DNA of 47,373 nucleotides, taken from contig JAHIFH010000012.1 of the NCBI GenBank assembly GCA_018900995.1, positions 1 through 47,373 of the forward strand. Reading direction: 5' to 3'. The DNA is from Patescibacteria group bacterium (GTDB lineage: Bacteria; Patescibacteriota; Microgenomatia; PFEM01; JAHIFH01). A program made the translations under genes and the position numbers. Below the pieces are notes generated by a model. The model saw only the letters and a list, made by a program, of their open reading frames with translations, searched no databases and had not been told where the DNA came from. Shown here in pieces: positions 1-7,200 of the stretch (position 1 is its first letter; every line of letters starts with the position of its first letter).

Positions 1-373
1 TTAAACTTTTTTTGGCCACATCAGGATAAGAACAGTTAGAAATGGGATTGATAATTCTTTTAATTTTAAATTTCCTGGCACATTCAAATAAATTTAAATT
101 AATCAAACTATTGTTATAAAAAATTTCTCCCTCATGTTCCATGCCAAACTTAATCCCTCCCACAAAAGCGGCACAATTTATTAGAACTGAAGGTTTATTT
201 TTACGAAAGAATTTTTCAGTTTGATGTAAATCTCTAAAATCAACCCCTAAACTTTTAGCCGTCATCGTATAAGGACAATCAATTTCTCTCAATCTCCTCA
301 CTACCCTTTGGCCTACAAAACCTGTTCCTCCCGCCACCATAATTTTTTCTTTTTTTAAGTTGGTTATCTTCAT
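1..373 (-). CDS. NAD-dependent sugar epimerase/dehydratase, N-terminal part (GDP-fucose-synthase-like), cut by window edge
   Basis: I translated this stretch by hand; it stays open to the left edge, leaving about 124 N-terminal residues. After a short lead it shows a Rossmann nucleotide-binding loop (VAGGTGFVGQRVVRRL), then an NCAAFVGGIKF segment and the strand NPISNCSYPDV, which resemble the GDP-L-fucose synthase/WcaG branch of extended short-chain dehydrogenases. Such enzymes remodel nucleotide sugars in the cytoplasm, which suits the glycosyltransferase-rich surroundings. The catalytic YxxxK lies beyond the edge, so the reaction cannot be assigned. The start is the ATG at 373-371; an in-frame ATG just before VAGG is an alternative. 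A TATAAT box lies 31 bases upstream. Confidence 0.75.
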   Translation of the reverse strand, partial: MKITNLKKEKIMVAGGTGFVGQRVVRRLREIDCPYTMTAKSLGVDFRDLHQTEKFFRKNKPSVLINCAAFVGGIKFGMEHEGEIFYNNSLINLNLFECARKFKIKRIINPISNCSYPDVAKKSL

Positions 374-404
374 AAAGGATTATTTTCCCAGGGACTTATC
401 TTAC

Positions 405-410
405 ATTATA
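405..410 (-). promoter_or_regulatory. -10 box (TATAAT) for the partial epimerase gene
   Basis: The minus strand carries a perfect TATAAT 31 bases before the ATG at 373, in the only gap between the epimerase and the GT2 gene. No good -35 hexamer sits 16-18 bases upstream, so the call rests on the -10 alone. Confidence 0.4.
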
Positions 411-422
411 GTCCTCTCCTGA

Positions 423-1247
423 CTACAAAAATTTTCTGATTTTGTTAAATAGCCAAAGTTTTTGATTTGGAGTAATTATTGGCATCACCACAGTTATAAA
501 AAGCAGAAAAGTATAAATTCTATCCCAAATTGACGCTTGATATAAATCATAAAACTTTTTTCTTGCCTTAATTGTTTTAAATTCCATTGCTCTTAATCCA
601 CCCACTGTCATCGAATCAGAAACAACTCGATACTTGATTAACTTATCTTTTAGATTGGCAAATTTTGCCTGTAAGCCTATCCTAAAATAGAGTTCATAAT
701 CCTCTGCCGGATTGTAATAATGGTTATATAGCCCAGAATCAGTCAACACCGCCTTTCTAATTATAACTGCCGGATGACAAAAAGGACTATATCTGAAAAT
801 CTTTTTTCTAATTTTTTCGTCTGTCGTGTGATAGCTTCGTTCCCCCGTCACTCTTCCTGACGCATCCGTAATGACCATTGTCCCTCCAGAAACACCTACT
901 TCGGGGTTTGCTTCCATGAACTTAACTTGTTTTTCAAGTCTGTCCGGAAATGAGATATCATCAGCATCCATTCTGGCAATATATTTCCCTTTAGCCACCC
1001 TTATGCCTCTGTTTAAAGTCCGGCTTAGTTTTAAGTTCTTATTATTCCTAAAGGCAATTACCCTTTTATCAATCTTACGATATTTATTAATAATCTGCCA
1101 AGTTTTATCCGTCGAACAATCATCAATAATGATTAGTTTAAAATTCTCGAAAGTCTGGTTTAAAATACTTTTAATCGCCTCAGAAATGTATTTCTCTGCA
1201 TTGTAGGCAGGCATAATCACAGAAACCAAAGGATTAGTGTTTCTCAT
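423..1247 (-). CDS. GT2-family glycosyltransferase
   Basis: This 274-residue protein is a GT-A fold, family 2 glycosyltransferase. The N-terminus has the usual SVIMPAYNAEKYI strand, IDDCSTD at 41-47 (nucleotide binding), the metal-binding DADD at 94-97 and an AEDYEL segment at 181-186 that carries the probable catalytic acidic residue. A hydrophobic stretch near 244-260 may hold the C-terminus at the membrane. It should transfer a sugar from a nucleotide donor on the cytoplasmic face; donor and acceptor cannot be told. The ATG lies inside the end of a small remnant frame (1234-1362), suggesting the gene once followed a longer GT coding sequence directly. Confidence 0.88.
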   Translation of the reverse strand: MRNTNPLVSVIMPAYNAEKYISEAIKSILNQTFENFKLIIIDDCSTDKTWQIINKYRKIDKRVIAFRNNKNLKLSRTLNRGIRVAKGKYIARMDADDISFPDRLEKQVKFMEANPEVGVSGGTMVITDASGRVTGERSYHTTDEKIRKKIFRYSPFCHPAVIIRKAVLTDSGLYNHYYNPAEDYELYFRIGLQAKFANLKDKLIKYRVVSDSMTVGGLRAMEFKTIKARKKFYDLYQASIWDRIYTFLLFITVVMPIITPNQKLWLFNKIRKFL

Positions 1248-1362
1248 TTCTCTGTCGATAGAAATTAAAATCTTTCTTTCTACTAAAAAATTTCCAAGCC
1301 AGCAAAGTGTAATATCTAAACCTATCCCAGTTAGTTAAGCCTTCTTTCAATTTTCGCTCCAT
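1234..1362 (-). pseudogene. Orphan C-terminal fragment in another frame, downstream of the truncated GT2
   Basis: An open frame of 42 codons begins at an ATG inside the truncated GT2 and runs to a TAA 14 bases inside the next gene. It reads like an amphipathic, aromatic C-terminal tail (NWDRFRYYTLLAWKFFSR followed by KKDFNFYRQRN) rather than random translation. I interpret it as the surviving tail of a protein whose middle was deleted or frame-shifted near 1360-1375. The alternative is a genuine micro-ORF. Confidence is limited because the stretch is short. Confidence 0.4.
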
Positions 1363-1555
1363 CGCGTTTGACACGACCATATTTTTTGGCGATCTCTAAA
1401 GTCTTATCTGTCGACCCCCCATGAGCAATGATAATTTCAATTTTGTTTTTTGGATAATCTTGTTCAACTATTGATTTAAGACACTTCCCTAAAACACTAG
1501 CAGCGTTTAGTGTAGGAATTAAAACAGAAATGGATGGCAAGTTTTTAGATACCAT
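1331..1555 (-). pseudogene. Truncated GT2 glycosyltransferase (first ~60 residues only)
   Basis: The 74-codon frame opens like a normal family-2 glycosyltransferase (SISVLIPTLNAASVLGKCL, then IEIIIAHGGSTDKTLEIAKKYG). It turns into basic, non-homologous sequence and stops about 60 residues in. The DxD metal site and everything after it are missing, while functional GT2 domains need over 200 residues. A tail-like fragment in a different frame follows immediately (1234-1362), which points to an internal deletion plus frame loss. The ATG overlaps the end of the upstream gene by 11 bases, a normal operon junction, so decay was probably recent. It could still be expressed as a short peptide, but catalysis is very unlikely. 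Confidence 0.7.
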
Positions 1556-2003
1556 TAAAACCCTCTAAACTAAAATTACTTAATAAACGATAAATAAAAG
1601 AATAAGCCCAAAAGGGAGCAGGAACAGCAAAGCTATCCCAAAGCAAATGACCTAAATAAGAGAGTGAAATTGCCCACTCCAGACCATCAATCTTCAACTT
1701 CCTGCCTATTCCCTTGCCCAATAACCAAGAAAGAATAACAAATTCCCAGCCATGGAGGAGAACGTATATTTTACCAGCAGGCTCCATATAGCTACCAACA
1801 TCAAAAAAGTTTGAAAGATTAACCCCTAAGCCAAAGTAAGAAAAATAATCAAACCAGTGGTCAACATCAATGAAAATTCCGAACACGAAAGACGCGAAAA
1901 TCAGGCGAAAATCGCGAAAGCGCCAAAAAAGAAAAATGGCAACTAAAGCTGTTAAAACAAGGTGAATTATTTCGTGTCCAAAAAAATTTAAGTGGGCGCT
2001 CAT
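1545..2003 (-). CDS. Integral membrane metal-dependent hydrolase-like protein (YdjM/YbcI, PF04307-like)
   Basis: This 152-residue membrane protein has an N-terminal HExxH-like pattern (GHEIIH, residues 9-14), then FIDVDHWFDYF (45-55) in a hydrophobic context, HGWEF near 97 and GHLLWDS near 130. Spaced His/Asp residues facing from several membrane helices are typical of the membrane-bound 'LexA-binding/YdjM' hydrolase-like family, thought to act on lipids or lipid-linked substrates. That function is family knowledge and not well proven. The gene runs into the truncated GT2 with an 11-base overlap. The upstream gap holds a plus-strand promoter-hairpin cassette (2016-2087). Confidence 0.65.
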   Translation of the reverse strand: MSAHLNFFGHEIIHLVLTALVAIFLFWRFRDFRLIFASFVFGIFIDVDHWFDYFSYFGLGVNLSNFFDVGSYMEPAGKIYVLLHGWEFVILSWLLGKGIGRKLKIDGLEWAISLSYLGHLLWDSFAVPAPFWAYSFIYRLLSNFSLEGFNGI

Positions 2004-2015
2004 TTTAGTTCTCTA

Positions 2016-2044
2016 TCGACATTCTTGTTTTTATTTGCTATATT
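2016..2044 (+). promoter_or_regulatory. Plus-strand sigma70-type promoter with extended -10
   Basis: TCGACA at 2016-2021 is followed by exactly 17 bases and TATATT at 2039-2044, with TGC directly before the -10 (an extended -10). It points rightward, away from the leftward genes around it, and leads only into the hairpin at 2057-2078. Its first 17 bases differ at only three positions from the promoter at 2661. Confidence 0.5.
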
Positions 2045-2050
2045 ATTGAT

Positions 2051-2087
2051 AATTCGCCCCGTATGCATGCATACGGGGGCTTTTTTA
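2051..2087 (+). ncRNA. Candidate tiny RNA (~37 nt) made of little more than a terminator hairpin
   Basis: Transcription from the promoter at 2016-2044 would start near 2051 and stop in the T-run at 2081-2086. The product would be almost entirely one hairpin. No open frame fits. It may be a regulatory decoy, an abortive transcript, or a roadblock insulating the divergent leftward gene. This is inferred from promoter and terminator geometry only. Confidence 0.3.
2057..2086 (+). terminator. Perfect 22-base palindrome followed by a T-run
   Basis: Bases 2057-2078 form a perfect self-complementary palindrome with four G:C pairs at the base (CCCC...GGGG), followed by six T at 2081-2086. That is the structure of an intrinsic terminator in the plus direction. 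For leftward transcripts from the NYN gene the hairpin also forms but no U-run follows, so it is a weaker terminator that way. Confidence 0.55.
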
Positions 2088-2088
2088 T

Positions 2089-2667
2089 TCAATACTTCTT
2101 TCTCTTCGCAATGATATGCTTTATAGAAACCAAATCTATAAACTCAGGACCAACCAATTTTTTAAGCGAAATGGCTGTAGATCGGGTCTCTCCAATTATC
2201 CTTACCTCTCTTCCCTTCTTCATTAGGAACTCAACTAATGGATAAAAATCTCCATCTCCACTAATCAGAATCATCTTGGAGTAATCGGAGACATGTCTCA
2301 TAGCATCAAATGTTAAATCTACATCACAATTAGCTTTTTGTTCTGGAGGACGGTAGATTTTTTTCTTAAAAACATGGCCACATTTCGGGCACTTACTCTT
2401 TCTCTCAATCGGTTTTTTCCTATAAATTCTCAGCTCTTTTAATCTTAAAATATATCCAAATTTTTGGAGTTTATTGAACTTATTCTTCGTTAAAGACTTA
2501 ACGCCAGCGTAGAAAAATATTTTAGAAGCTTTATAACGTGAGTTGAGATATTTTGAGAGTTTTTGATAATTAATTTCCCATTTCCCGGTTCTCTTAGCCC
2601 CATAGATTAAATTGGAAACATCAATAAAAACATAAGTTTTATTAGGCAATTTCTTCTCACTTGACAT
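2089..2667 (-). CDS. NYN/LabA-type (PIN-like) nuclease-domain protein with a CPKC zinc-knuckle insert
   Basis: From the ATG at 2667 this is a 192-residue protein. It has the NYN/DUF88 pattern: an early strand with IDVSNL (15-20, Asp16 and Asn19), VDLTFD (116-121) and ISGDGDF (135-141), whose acidic residues form the metal site of PIN-like RNases. Between them, CPKCGH (93-98) and Cys114 could bind zinc, as in other LabA-like proteins. The likely role is a metal-dependent RNase; the target is unknown. An upstream in-frame GTG at 2700 is rejected because it would place the start before the TATAAT-containing palindrome at 2678-2691. The leader is short and lacks a Shine-Dalgarno. Confidence 0.75.
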   Translation of the reverse strand: MSSEKKLPNKTYVFIDVSNLIYGAKRTGKWEINYQKLSKYLNSRYKASKIFFYAGVKSLTKNKFNKLQKFGYILRLKELRIYRKKPIERKSKCPKCGHVFKKKIYRPPEQKANCDVDLTFDAMRHVSDYSKMILISGDGDFYPLVEFLMKKGREVRIIGETRSTAISLKKLVGPEFIDLVSIKHIIAKRKKY

Positions 2668-2689
2668 CTTTGTTTTTGTATTATATAAT
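2661..2689 (+). promoter_or_regulatory. Full-consensus plus-strand sigma70 promoter
   Basis: TTGACA at 2661-2666, a 17-base spacer and TATAAT at 2684-2689 match the consensus at all twelve positions. The -10 is part of a 14-base palindrome (2678-2691), so the minus strand also has TATAAT, which can serve the NYN gene. The -35 overlaps the NYN start codon region, so the two directions should compete for polymerase. Confidence 0.6.
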
Positions 2690-2695
2690 ACAGCC

Positions 2696-2738
2696 AACAC
2701 CTAAAGAGAGATTCGTTCGTAGAGTCTCTCTTTTTTTA
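2696..2738 (+). ncRNA. Candidate tiny RNA (~43 nt), second copy of the mini-cassette
   Basis: A transcript from the consensus promoter would begin near 2696 and end in the T-run at 2731-2737. It would consist of about seven unpaired bases, one 9-bp hairpin and the U-tail. Its design matches the cassette at 2016-2087. It is antisense to the spacer between the radical SAM and NYN genes. No peptide fits. Confidence 0.35.
2703..2737 (+). terminator. Intrinsic terminator hairpin with T7 tail
   Basis: AAAGAGAGA (2703-2711) pairs perfectly with TCTCTCTTT (2725-2733), and the T-run continues to 2737. In the minus direction the same hairpin follows the stop of the radical SAM gene (2747), with only a short U stretch, so it may terminate both ways but fits the plus strand better. 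Confidence 0.6.
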
Positions 2739-2746
2739 TTTCAACC

Positions 2747-4231
2747 TCATCTTCTGCCGAAATCAGCTAAATGCCCTAAGACTTTTCTGCCTGCCATTGA
2801 AATAAACTTTACATCGTCCAAACTTCTTATACTAATCAACCTTTTAATAATAAACCTTGGATCAAAAGCAACTTTATAAATTTCCTGAACTAACCTCTTC
2901 AGTTCGCCATCTTTCATTTTGGTTTTCAAAACAGGCCTACGCATATCATATCTATCCCAATTTAAAGTCTTCAGCCAGTCTTTCTCCTTAGCCTCCCTAA
3001 ACAGAGCTGTACCTGGATACGGGATTATTAAAGTAGCCTGCAATGTATCGGCATAGCCTTTTTTTAACAGCTCTCTTCCAAGCCTAACAGTTTCCAGAAC
3101 ATCCCTTCTGGTTTCCCATGGAAAACCCAGCATTATTGTGAGATGAGGAGATAATCCAGCTTTTTTTGCTTTCTTACAAGAATCTGTTATTTGCTCTACT
3201 TTCAAGTTTTTATTAATCTTGTCCAAAGTTTCCTGATTAGCTGATTCCAAACCAAACAAAAGCATCCTAAAACCTGCTTTTTTCATTAGTTTATAGTCAT
3301 CAAAACTACAAGCACCAAAACGCATATTACAACTAAAATCAATTTTTTTATTATAGCCCCTTTTTATCATTAGCCTACAGAATTTTCTCAGCTGATCCCC
3401 AACAATAAAGGTCCCGGTGTCATCAAACACAGTTTTAACTCCATAGCTGTCTATTAAAAAGCCAATCTCATCAATGAGCAACTCTGGTTTCCTAGCTCTC
3501 CAAGTGGGAAAGAGAGTCGTCCAACTACAAAAAGTGCAACCACCTTTTATCCTGTGCCAACAATCCCGCCCGGCCATGATGTAGGTACCGGGAGTTCGTT
3601 TATAATTTCCATTCTCATAAGCATAAAGTCTCCACTTAGTCAGTTCCCTATTAATAAAAGGCAACTTATTTAAATCATGATTTAAAAGAAATTTACCAGT
3701 GTTTTTAACTTTCTTTCCCTCCCGATAATAAATACCTGGTTCAAGTTTAGAAGTTTGAAGTTTGGAGTTTGGAGTTTGGAGTGAATTACAAAGATTAAGC
3801 AATAGAAAATCATAATCTCCGCCGGTTAAAACAAAATCAACTTTGGATTTTTCAAATGATTCCTCGGGCAGGGCAGTAACATGGTCACCAACGAGAACAG
3901 TGATCAGTGACCAGTGATCAGTGACCAGTGATTTTAGGTCATTAATAATTTCCCAATGTTTTTTAACCACTGGGGTTTTGGTTTCCATAACAATTAAATC
4001 CGGCTTTTCTCTTATTATCTCCTTTAACCATTTTTGATAGCTCCATTTTTCGGCAATACCGTCAAGCCAAACAACATCGTAGCCGGCATTTTTTAATAAA
4101 GTTGCCGCATAAGCAGGTACCATCGGATAAATATAAGTCGGATTATGAAAAACCTGATATTGCCGGTTTTGAGATAGCAAGGGTGTCCCTTTAATATCGT
4201 CAAATGGGGGATAGGTTATTGCTATTTTCAT
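2747..4231 (-). CDS. B12-binding-domain/radical SAM protein with unusual CX7CX2C cluster motif
   Basis: The 494 residues split into an N-terminal cobalamin-binding-like Rossmann domain (about 1-150) and a radical SAM barrel (about 215-440). The domain has GDHVTALPEE near 115 in place of the usual GGxHxT, and no DxHxxG cobalt ligand motif. The iron-sulfur motif reads DCWHRIKGGCTFCSW (Cys224, Cys232, Cys235), giving CX7CX2C instead of CX3CX2C. LLFGLES and LGFPWET are typical barrel strands. Such enzymes perform radical methylations or rearrangements on lipids, cofactors or antibiotics; the substrate is unknown. Two heptamer repeat tracts are translated within it (residues 101-111 and 150-163), both before the barrel. 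Confidence 0.82.
   Translation of the reverse strand: MKIAITYPPFDDIKGTPLLSQNRQYQVFHNPTYIYPMVPAYAATLLKNAGYDVVWLDGIAEKWSYQKWLKEIIREKPDLIVMETKTPVVKKHWEIINDLKSLVTDHWSLITVLVGDHVTALPEESFEKSKVDFVLTGGDYDFLLLNLCNSLQTPNSKLQTSKLEPGIYYREGKKVKNTGKFLLNHDLNKLPFINRELTKWRLYAYENGNYKRTPGTYIMAGRDCWHRIKGGCTFCSWTTLFPTWRARKPELLIDEIGFLIDSYGVKTVFDDTGTFIVGDQLRKFCRLMIKRGYNKKIDFSCNMRFGACSFDDYKLMKKAGFRMLLFGLESANQETLDKINKNLKVEQITDSCKKAKKAGLSPHLTIMLGFPWETRRDVLETVRLGRELLKKGYADTLQATLIIPYPGTALFREAKEKDWLKTLNWDRYDMRRPVLKTKMKDGELKRLVQEIYKVAFDPRFIIKRLISIRSLDDVKFISMAGRKVLGHLADFGRR
3743..3783. repeat. Heptamer repeat tract (unit GTTTGGA) inside the radical SAM gene
   Basis: About five tandem copies of a 7-base unit (GTTTGAA/GTTTGGA) lie wholly inside the coding sequence and are read as the linker SLQTPNSKLQTSK between the N-terminal domain and the barrel. 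The frame is kept open. Confidence 0.75.
3901..3932. repeat. Heptamer repeat tract (TGATCAG/TGACCAG) inside the radical SAM gene
   Basis: Four units alternate TGATCAG and TGACCAG, followed by a half unit. The coding strand reads it as SLVTDHWSLIT (101-111), inside the B12-like domain. It is the same family as the tracts at 11114, 14092 and 26422. Confidence 0.8.
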
Positions 4232-4255
4232 TTTAGATTTTTTCTTTACTCCTCT

Positions 4256-5008
4256 TCACTGCGCTTTCTTTCCTGTAATAAAAGGTTGCAGATTCTCTTT
4301 TACTCTAATTCTAGTTGATTCCAAGAAACTTCTCCAATTTCCTTCTAACAAATCAGCACAATCCTGAATCAGCTCACTTGCTTTTTGAATGTCTACTTTA
4401 TCTTTCTCTGGCAGTCCACTTACTTGTCTTGCCCAAATTCTTGCCAAGCCCTCAGCAGAAGTCAAATCCTCGGGTCGATAGAAATTTTTGAAAAGGGTTT
4501 CAACCATCACCCTAACTTTAGTCTCATTCTTCTTAAATTCTTCTGCCAATAAATGGCTAATTTCCTTAATGTCGACTTCTCTTAAGATTTTTTGAACCTC
4601 CTTCACTAACTCTGGCTCGTTTTGAACCAGCAACCAATCAATTGCTAAACCAACATAGTTATGAAGTCTTATTTTGGCTACTTCTCTACTAACAGAGTTA
4701 GCTTCGCTTATTTCTCTTAGTAATTGACTCCGTTTTTCACCCACCAACTGCTCTGATTCTTTGCCAAATTTATCAGCCCCAAATTCAACCCCATAAGACA
4801 ATAAACCCAAAGCCAAATCTCGCTTCTCAGGATAATTCTTATTAAGATATTCGAGCAATTTCCTTCCACCCTCGTGAAACTCTTTATATTCAAAAACATC
4901 ATTGGGGATGTAGGGAAGCATTTCCGGCAGAAAGGCTCCAGCAATCAATAGCTGGTTATCACCATCAACAGCGCGAGTGGCAATGTAAGCATGTCCTAAA
5001 ATCTTCAT
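4256..5008 (-). CDS. Uncharacterised helical protein, possibly metal-dependent
   Basis: I do not recognise this 250-residue protein with certainty. It has no signal peptide or membrane segment and is rich in charged helices. Near the N-terminus it carries GHAYIATRAV (His6), FLPEM (27-31), FHEGG (44-48) and YGVEFGADKFG (72-82), then RLHNYVGLAIDW near 113-124. Spaced His/Asp/Glu residues of this kind resemble the helical zinc-dependent phospholipase C-like fold, but the match is weak. It starts a leftward unit whose next gene is the radical SAM protein (24-base gap). The A-rich leader gives only a weak Shine-Dalgarno. Divergent from the MFS gene. Confidence 0.5.
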   Translation of the reverse strand: MKILGHAYIATRAVDGDNQLLIAGAFLPEMLPYIPNDVFEYKEFHEGGRKLLEYLNKNYPEKRDLALGLLSYGVEFGADKFGKESEQLVGEKRSQLLREISEANSVSREVAKIRLHNYVGLAIDWLLVQNEPELVKEVQKILREVDIKEISHLLAEEFKKNETKVRVMVETLFKNFYRPEDLTSAEGLARIWARQVSGLPEKDKVDIQKASELIQDCADLLEGNWRSFLESTRIRVKENLQPFITGKKAQ

Positions 5009-5059
5009 CTTTTTTTTCGATCTGGATTATTTTATCATAGATTCACGAGGAAGCTCTCA

Positions 5060-6178
5060 ATGAACTGCAAGTCGGTCTTTTTTAGGATTTACGGTTTTTT
5101 TCTCATCTTCATCCTGGCAGTCAATATTGGTCGAGGATTTTTATCGTTATGGTTCATTCAAAATGGATTCGGTTTTCCCCAAATAACCCTTTTTTATTTC
5201 ATTGCTTTCCTTGTTCCCTCACTTATTCTCTTATTCGCTAAAAAATTTTCTACTGCTAGAAGTTTTACTATTGCTTTAATTTCAGAAATTCTTTTGATGT
5301 TATCTGTTTTTCATTTTCATCACCCTCTTCAGCTATATTTTGCCGGAGTTTTCGCCGGCGCAACCGTCGTTTTCTTTTACATCACCTACAATACTCTCTA
5401 TTTTGAAAATACCCCAAAAGATAAAAGAGCTTTTAGTTCCAGCCTTTTTACTCTTGCCGGTCCATTTTTGGGAATTCTTGTTCCTCTTGCCGTAGGTTTT
5501 TTCGGACAAAAATGGGGGCTTTCATCAATCTTCTTGGTTGCTGCTTCAATTTATCTAATCAACCTTTATCTCATCAGATTTTTGCCTAAAATTGAAATCG
5601 AATGTAATCTTCGCCAAAACTTGATAAAAACCAGTCGAATAAATTTTTTGCTCCTTCTTGAAGGAATTAAAGAATCGGTATATTTTGCCGCCATTCCCAT
5701 TTTCACCCTCTTTTTTATCAACCAGCCTCTCCCCTATGGCGCTTATTTTAGTTATCTTGCTTTTATTTCCATCGCTGCCACTATGTTTTTTGGATTCCTT
5801 TCTGACAAATTTAAAAAAAGAGCCATCATTCTTTACCCTGTAACCATCATGGTAGCTTTGACCATCATTGCCCTCGGTTTCGCCCAAAGTCTTTCCTGGT
5901 GGACAATAATCTCAGGCGCCCTAGGCTTCCTTTTGGTTCTCAATGGTACTTTTGTCACCACTTTAGTCCTGGATCAGGTGTCTGAGGTTAAAGTAGGAAT
6001 GATCAGTAGAGAATTTTTACTGGGTGTTGGTAGGACAATTGGTATGGCTATTGTCTTTGCCTCTCTCGCCTTATTTAATTCACCAAAACTAGCTCTAATT
6101 CTTATTGGTTCACTATATCTTCTCTTCCCTCTAACTGTCTATGTCAAGAAAATTTATCAAAAAGGATTATTGTCTTAA
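5060..6178 (+). CDS. MFS-like membrane transporter
   Basis: The 372-residue protein is hydrophobic throughout with about eleven to twelve membrane segments. It shows the major-facilitator pattern: a loop with FGFLSDKFKKRA near 240-255 resembling the MFS motif between helices, and repeated glycine-rich helices (FAGATVVFFYITYNTLYF, LAGPFLGILVPLAVGFFG). Substrate unknown; drug, sugar or peptide efflux are all possible. The start ATG has GAGG about nine bases upstream, and a TATCAT-like -10 lies in the 51-base gap shared with the divergent gene. Its 3' end overlaps the convergent GT2 gene by 12 bases. Confidence 0.75.
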   Translation: MNCKSVFFRIYGFFLIFILAVNIGRGFLSLWFIQNGFGFPQITLFYFIAFLVPSLILLFAKKFSTARSFTIALISEILLMLSVFHFHHPLQLYFAGVFAGATVVFFYITYNTLYFENTPKDKRAFSSSLFTLAGPFLGILVPLAVGFFGQKWGLSSIFLVAASIYLINLYLIRFLPKIEIECNLRQNLIKTSRINFLLLLEGIKESVYFAAIPIFTLFFINQPLPYGAYFSYLAFISIAATMFFGFLSDKFKKRAIILYPVTIMVALTIIALGFAQSLSWWTIISGALGFLLVLNGTFVTTLVLDQVSEVKVGMISREFLLGVGRTIGMAIVFASLALFNSPKLALILIGSLYLLFPLTVYVKKIYQKGLLS

Positions 6179-7195
6179 TTTTGGGGAGAAAAATCCTTTG
6201 ATAAACAAAACTCCATAAACAAGATGGGTAACAAAAATCGAAGGCACTATCAATAAGGCAAGTCTGAGATTTCTTTCTTTAAGATAAACTTCGGCAACTG
6301 TAATCAAGAGTAATAGGAGGTAAACAAAAACTGAAAATAAATATAAAAGAAAAAGAGGAATTGAAATTATACAAAGCTGAAAAATCTCCAGGACAAAGAT
6401 TAAAAGCGGTCCCCCAAAAAGTCCCAAAACAAAAATCGTCGGCATAAAATAACCAATTCGGAAAGAAGTCTCCGGTAAAATCCTAGCAAAATGACCTCGA
6501 TGAATGGCATAGCGAGAGATTTGTTTTAAATGGGGTCCAAAAACTTCTCGACGATGATGATAAACAAGAACTTTTGGGTCATAAATAATTTTCTTTTTCA
6601 ATTTTTTGGTTAAAAGCAGACATAAGCGCGTGTCCTCGCCTGGCCAGAAATGGGAATCAAATCCGCCAACTTTGACAAAGTCTCTTTTTCTCACTAAAAA
6701 ATTAACGGTTGGGTAGTCGTCGATTTCTTTTCTAGGATAAATTGCACAACGATAAGTCCCTGCCCCACTGCTCCCCAACCAAGTCGACCAAACATATCCC
6801 GAGGCTTTTTGACGGAGATTATTATGCGGCGGGGTTAAACTGGGTCCACAAACAGCAGCAATTGGCTGGTGACTAGTGGCTGGTGGTTGGTGACTGGTGA
6901 AAATTTTAACCGCATTTTTCAGCCAATTTTTGTCAGGATAGGAGTCATCATCTAAAAAAGCGAGAATTTCACCCTTTGCTTTTCTAGCGCCGATATCTCT
7001 TTTATCCGCTGGTCCGGTTTTTGGATAAGTAGGGATAATTCTGGTTTGGGGAAATCTTTCTTTTGTTTTCTTATCAGGGAGGATGATAATCTCGAAGTTT
7101 TTATAAGTCTGTTTTAGAATCGCGGGAATCGTTTCTTGACGAAGATAATCATTTATTTTTTTAACAGGAATAATGATAGAAACCTTAGGAGTCAT
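6167..7195 (-). CDS. GT2-family glycosyltransferase with C-terminal membrane segments
   Basis: This 342-residue protein starts with VSIIIPVKKINDYL, has the metal-binding LDDDSYPD (81-88), an FWPGEDTRL segment (183-191, probable catalytic Glu/Asp) and a YHHRREVFGPHLKQ region (212-225) like the (Q/R)xxRW loop of processive GT2s. Several hydrophobic helices (about 245-335) anchor it to the membrane, so it probably works on a lipid-linked acceptor at the cytoplasmic face. Residues 100-110 (TSHQPPATSHQ) are encoded by a heptamer repeat inserted just after the nucleotide-binding core. Last gene of the long leftward operon; follows the previous gene after 5 bases. Confidence 0.87.
   Translation of the reverse strand: MTPKVSIIIPVKKINDYLRQETIPAILKQTYKNFEIIILPDKKTKERFPQTRIIPTYPKTGPADKRDIGARKAKGEILAFLDDDSYPDKNWLKNAVKIFTSHQPPATSHQPIAAVCGPSLTPPHNNLRQKASGYVWSTWLGSSGAGTYRCAIYPRKEIDDYPTVNFLVRKRDFVKVGGFDSHFWPGEDTRLCLLLTKKLKKKIIYDPKVLVYHHRREVFGPHLKQISRYAIHRGHFARILPETSFRIGYFMPTIFVLGLFGGPLLIFVLEIFQLCIISIPLFLLYLFSVFVYLLLLLITVAEVYLKERNLRLALLIVPSIFVTHLVYGVLFIKGFFSPKLRQ
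6864..6898. repeat. Heptamer repeat tract (GGCTGGT/GACTGGT), five units, inside a GT2 gene
   Basis: Five back-to-back 7-base units (GGCTGGT, GACTAGT, GGCTGGT, GGTTGGT, GACTGGT) are translated as TSHQPPATSHQ at residues 100-110 of the GT2. Thirty-five bases alone would break the frame, so flanking bases must have changed too. Confidence 0.8.
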
Positions 7196-7200
7196 TAAAA

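Noticed and set aside
2063..2245. Plus-strand open frame starting in the palindrome at 2057
   Set aside because: It is antisense to the NYN coding region and reads from within a terminator hairpin; no family features.
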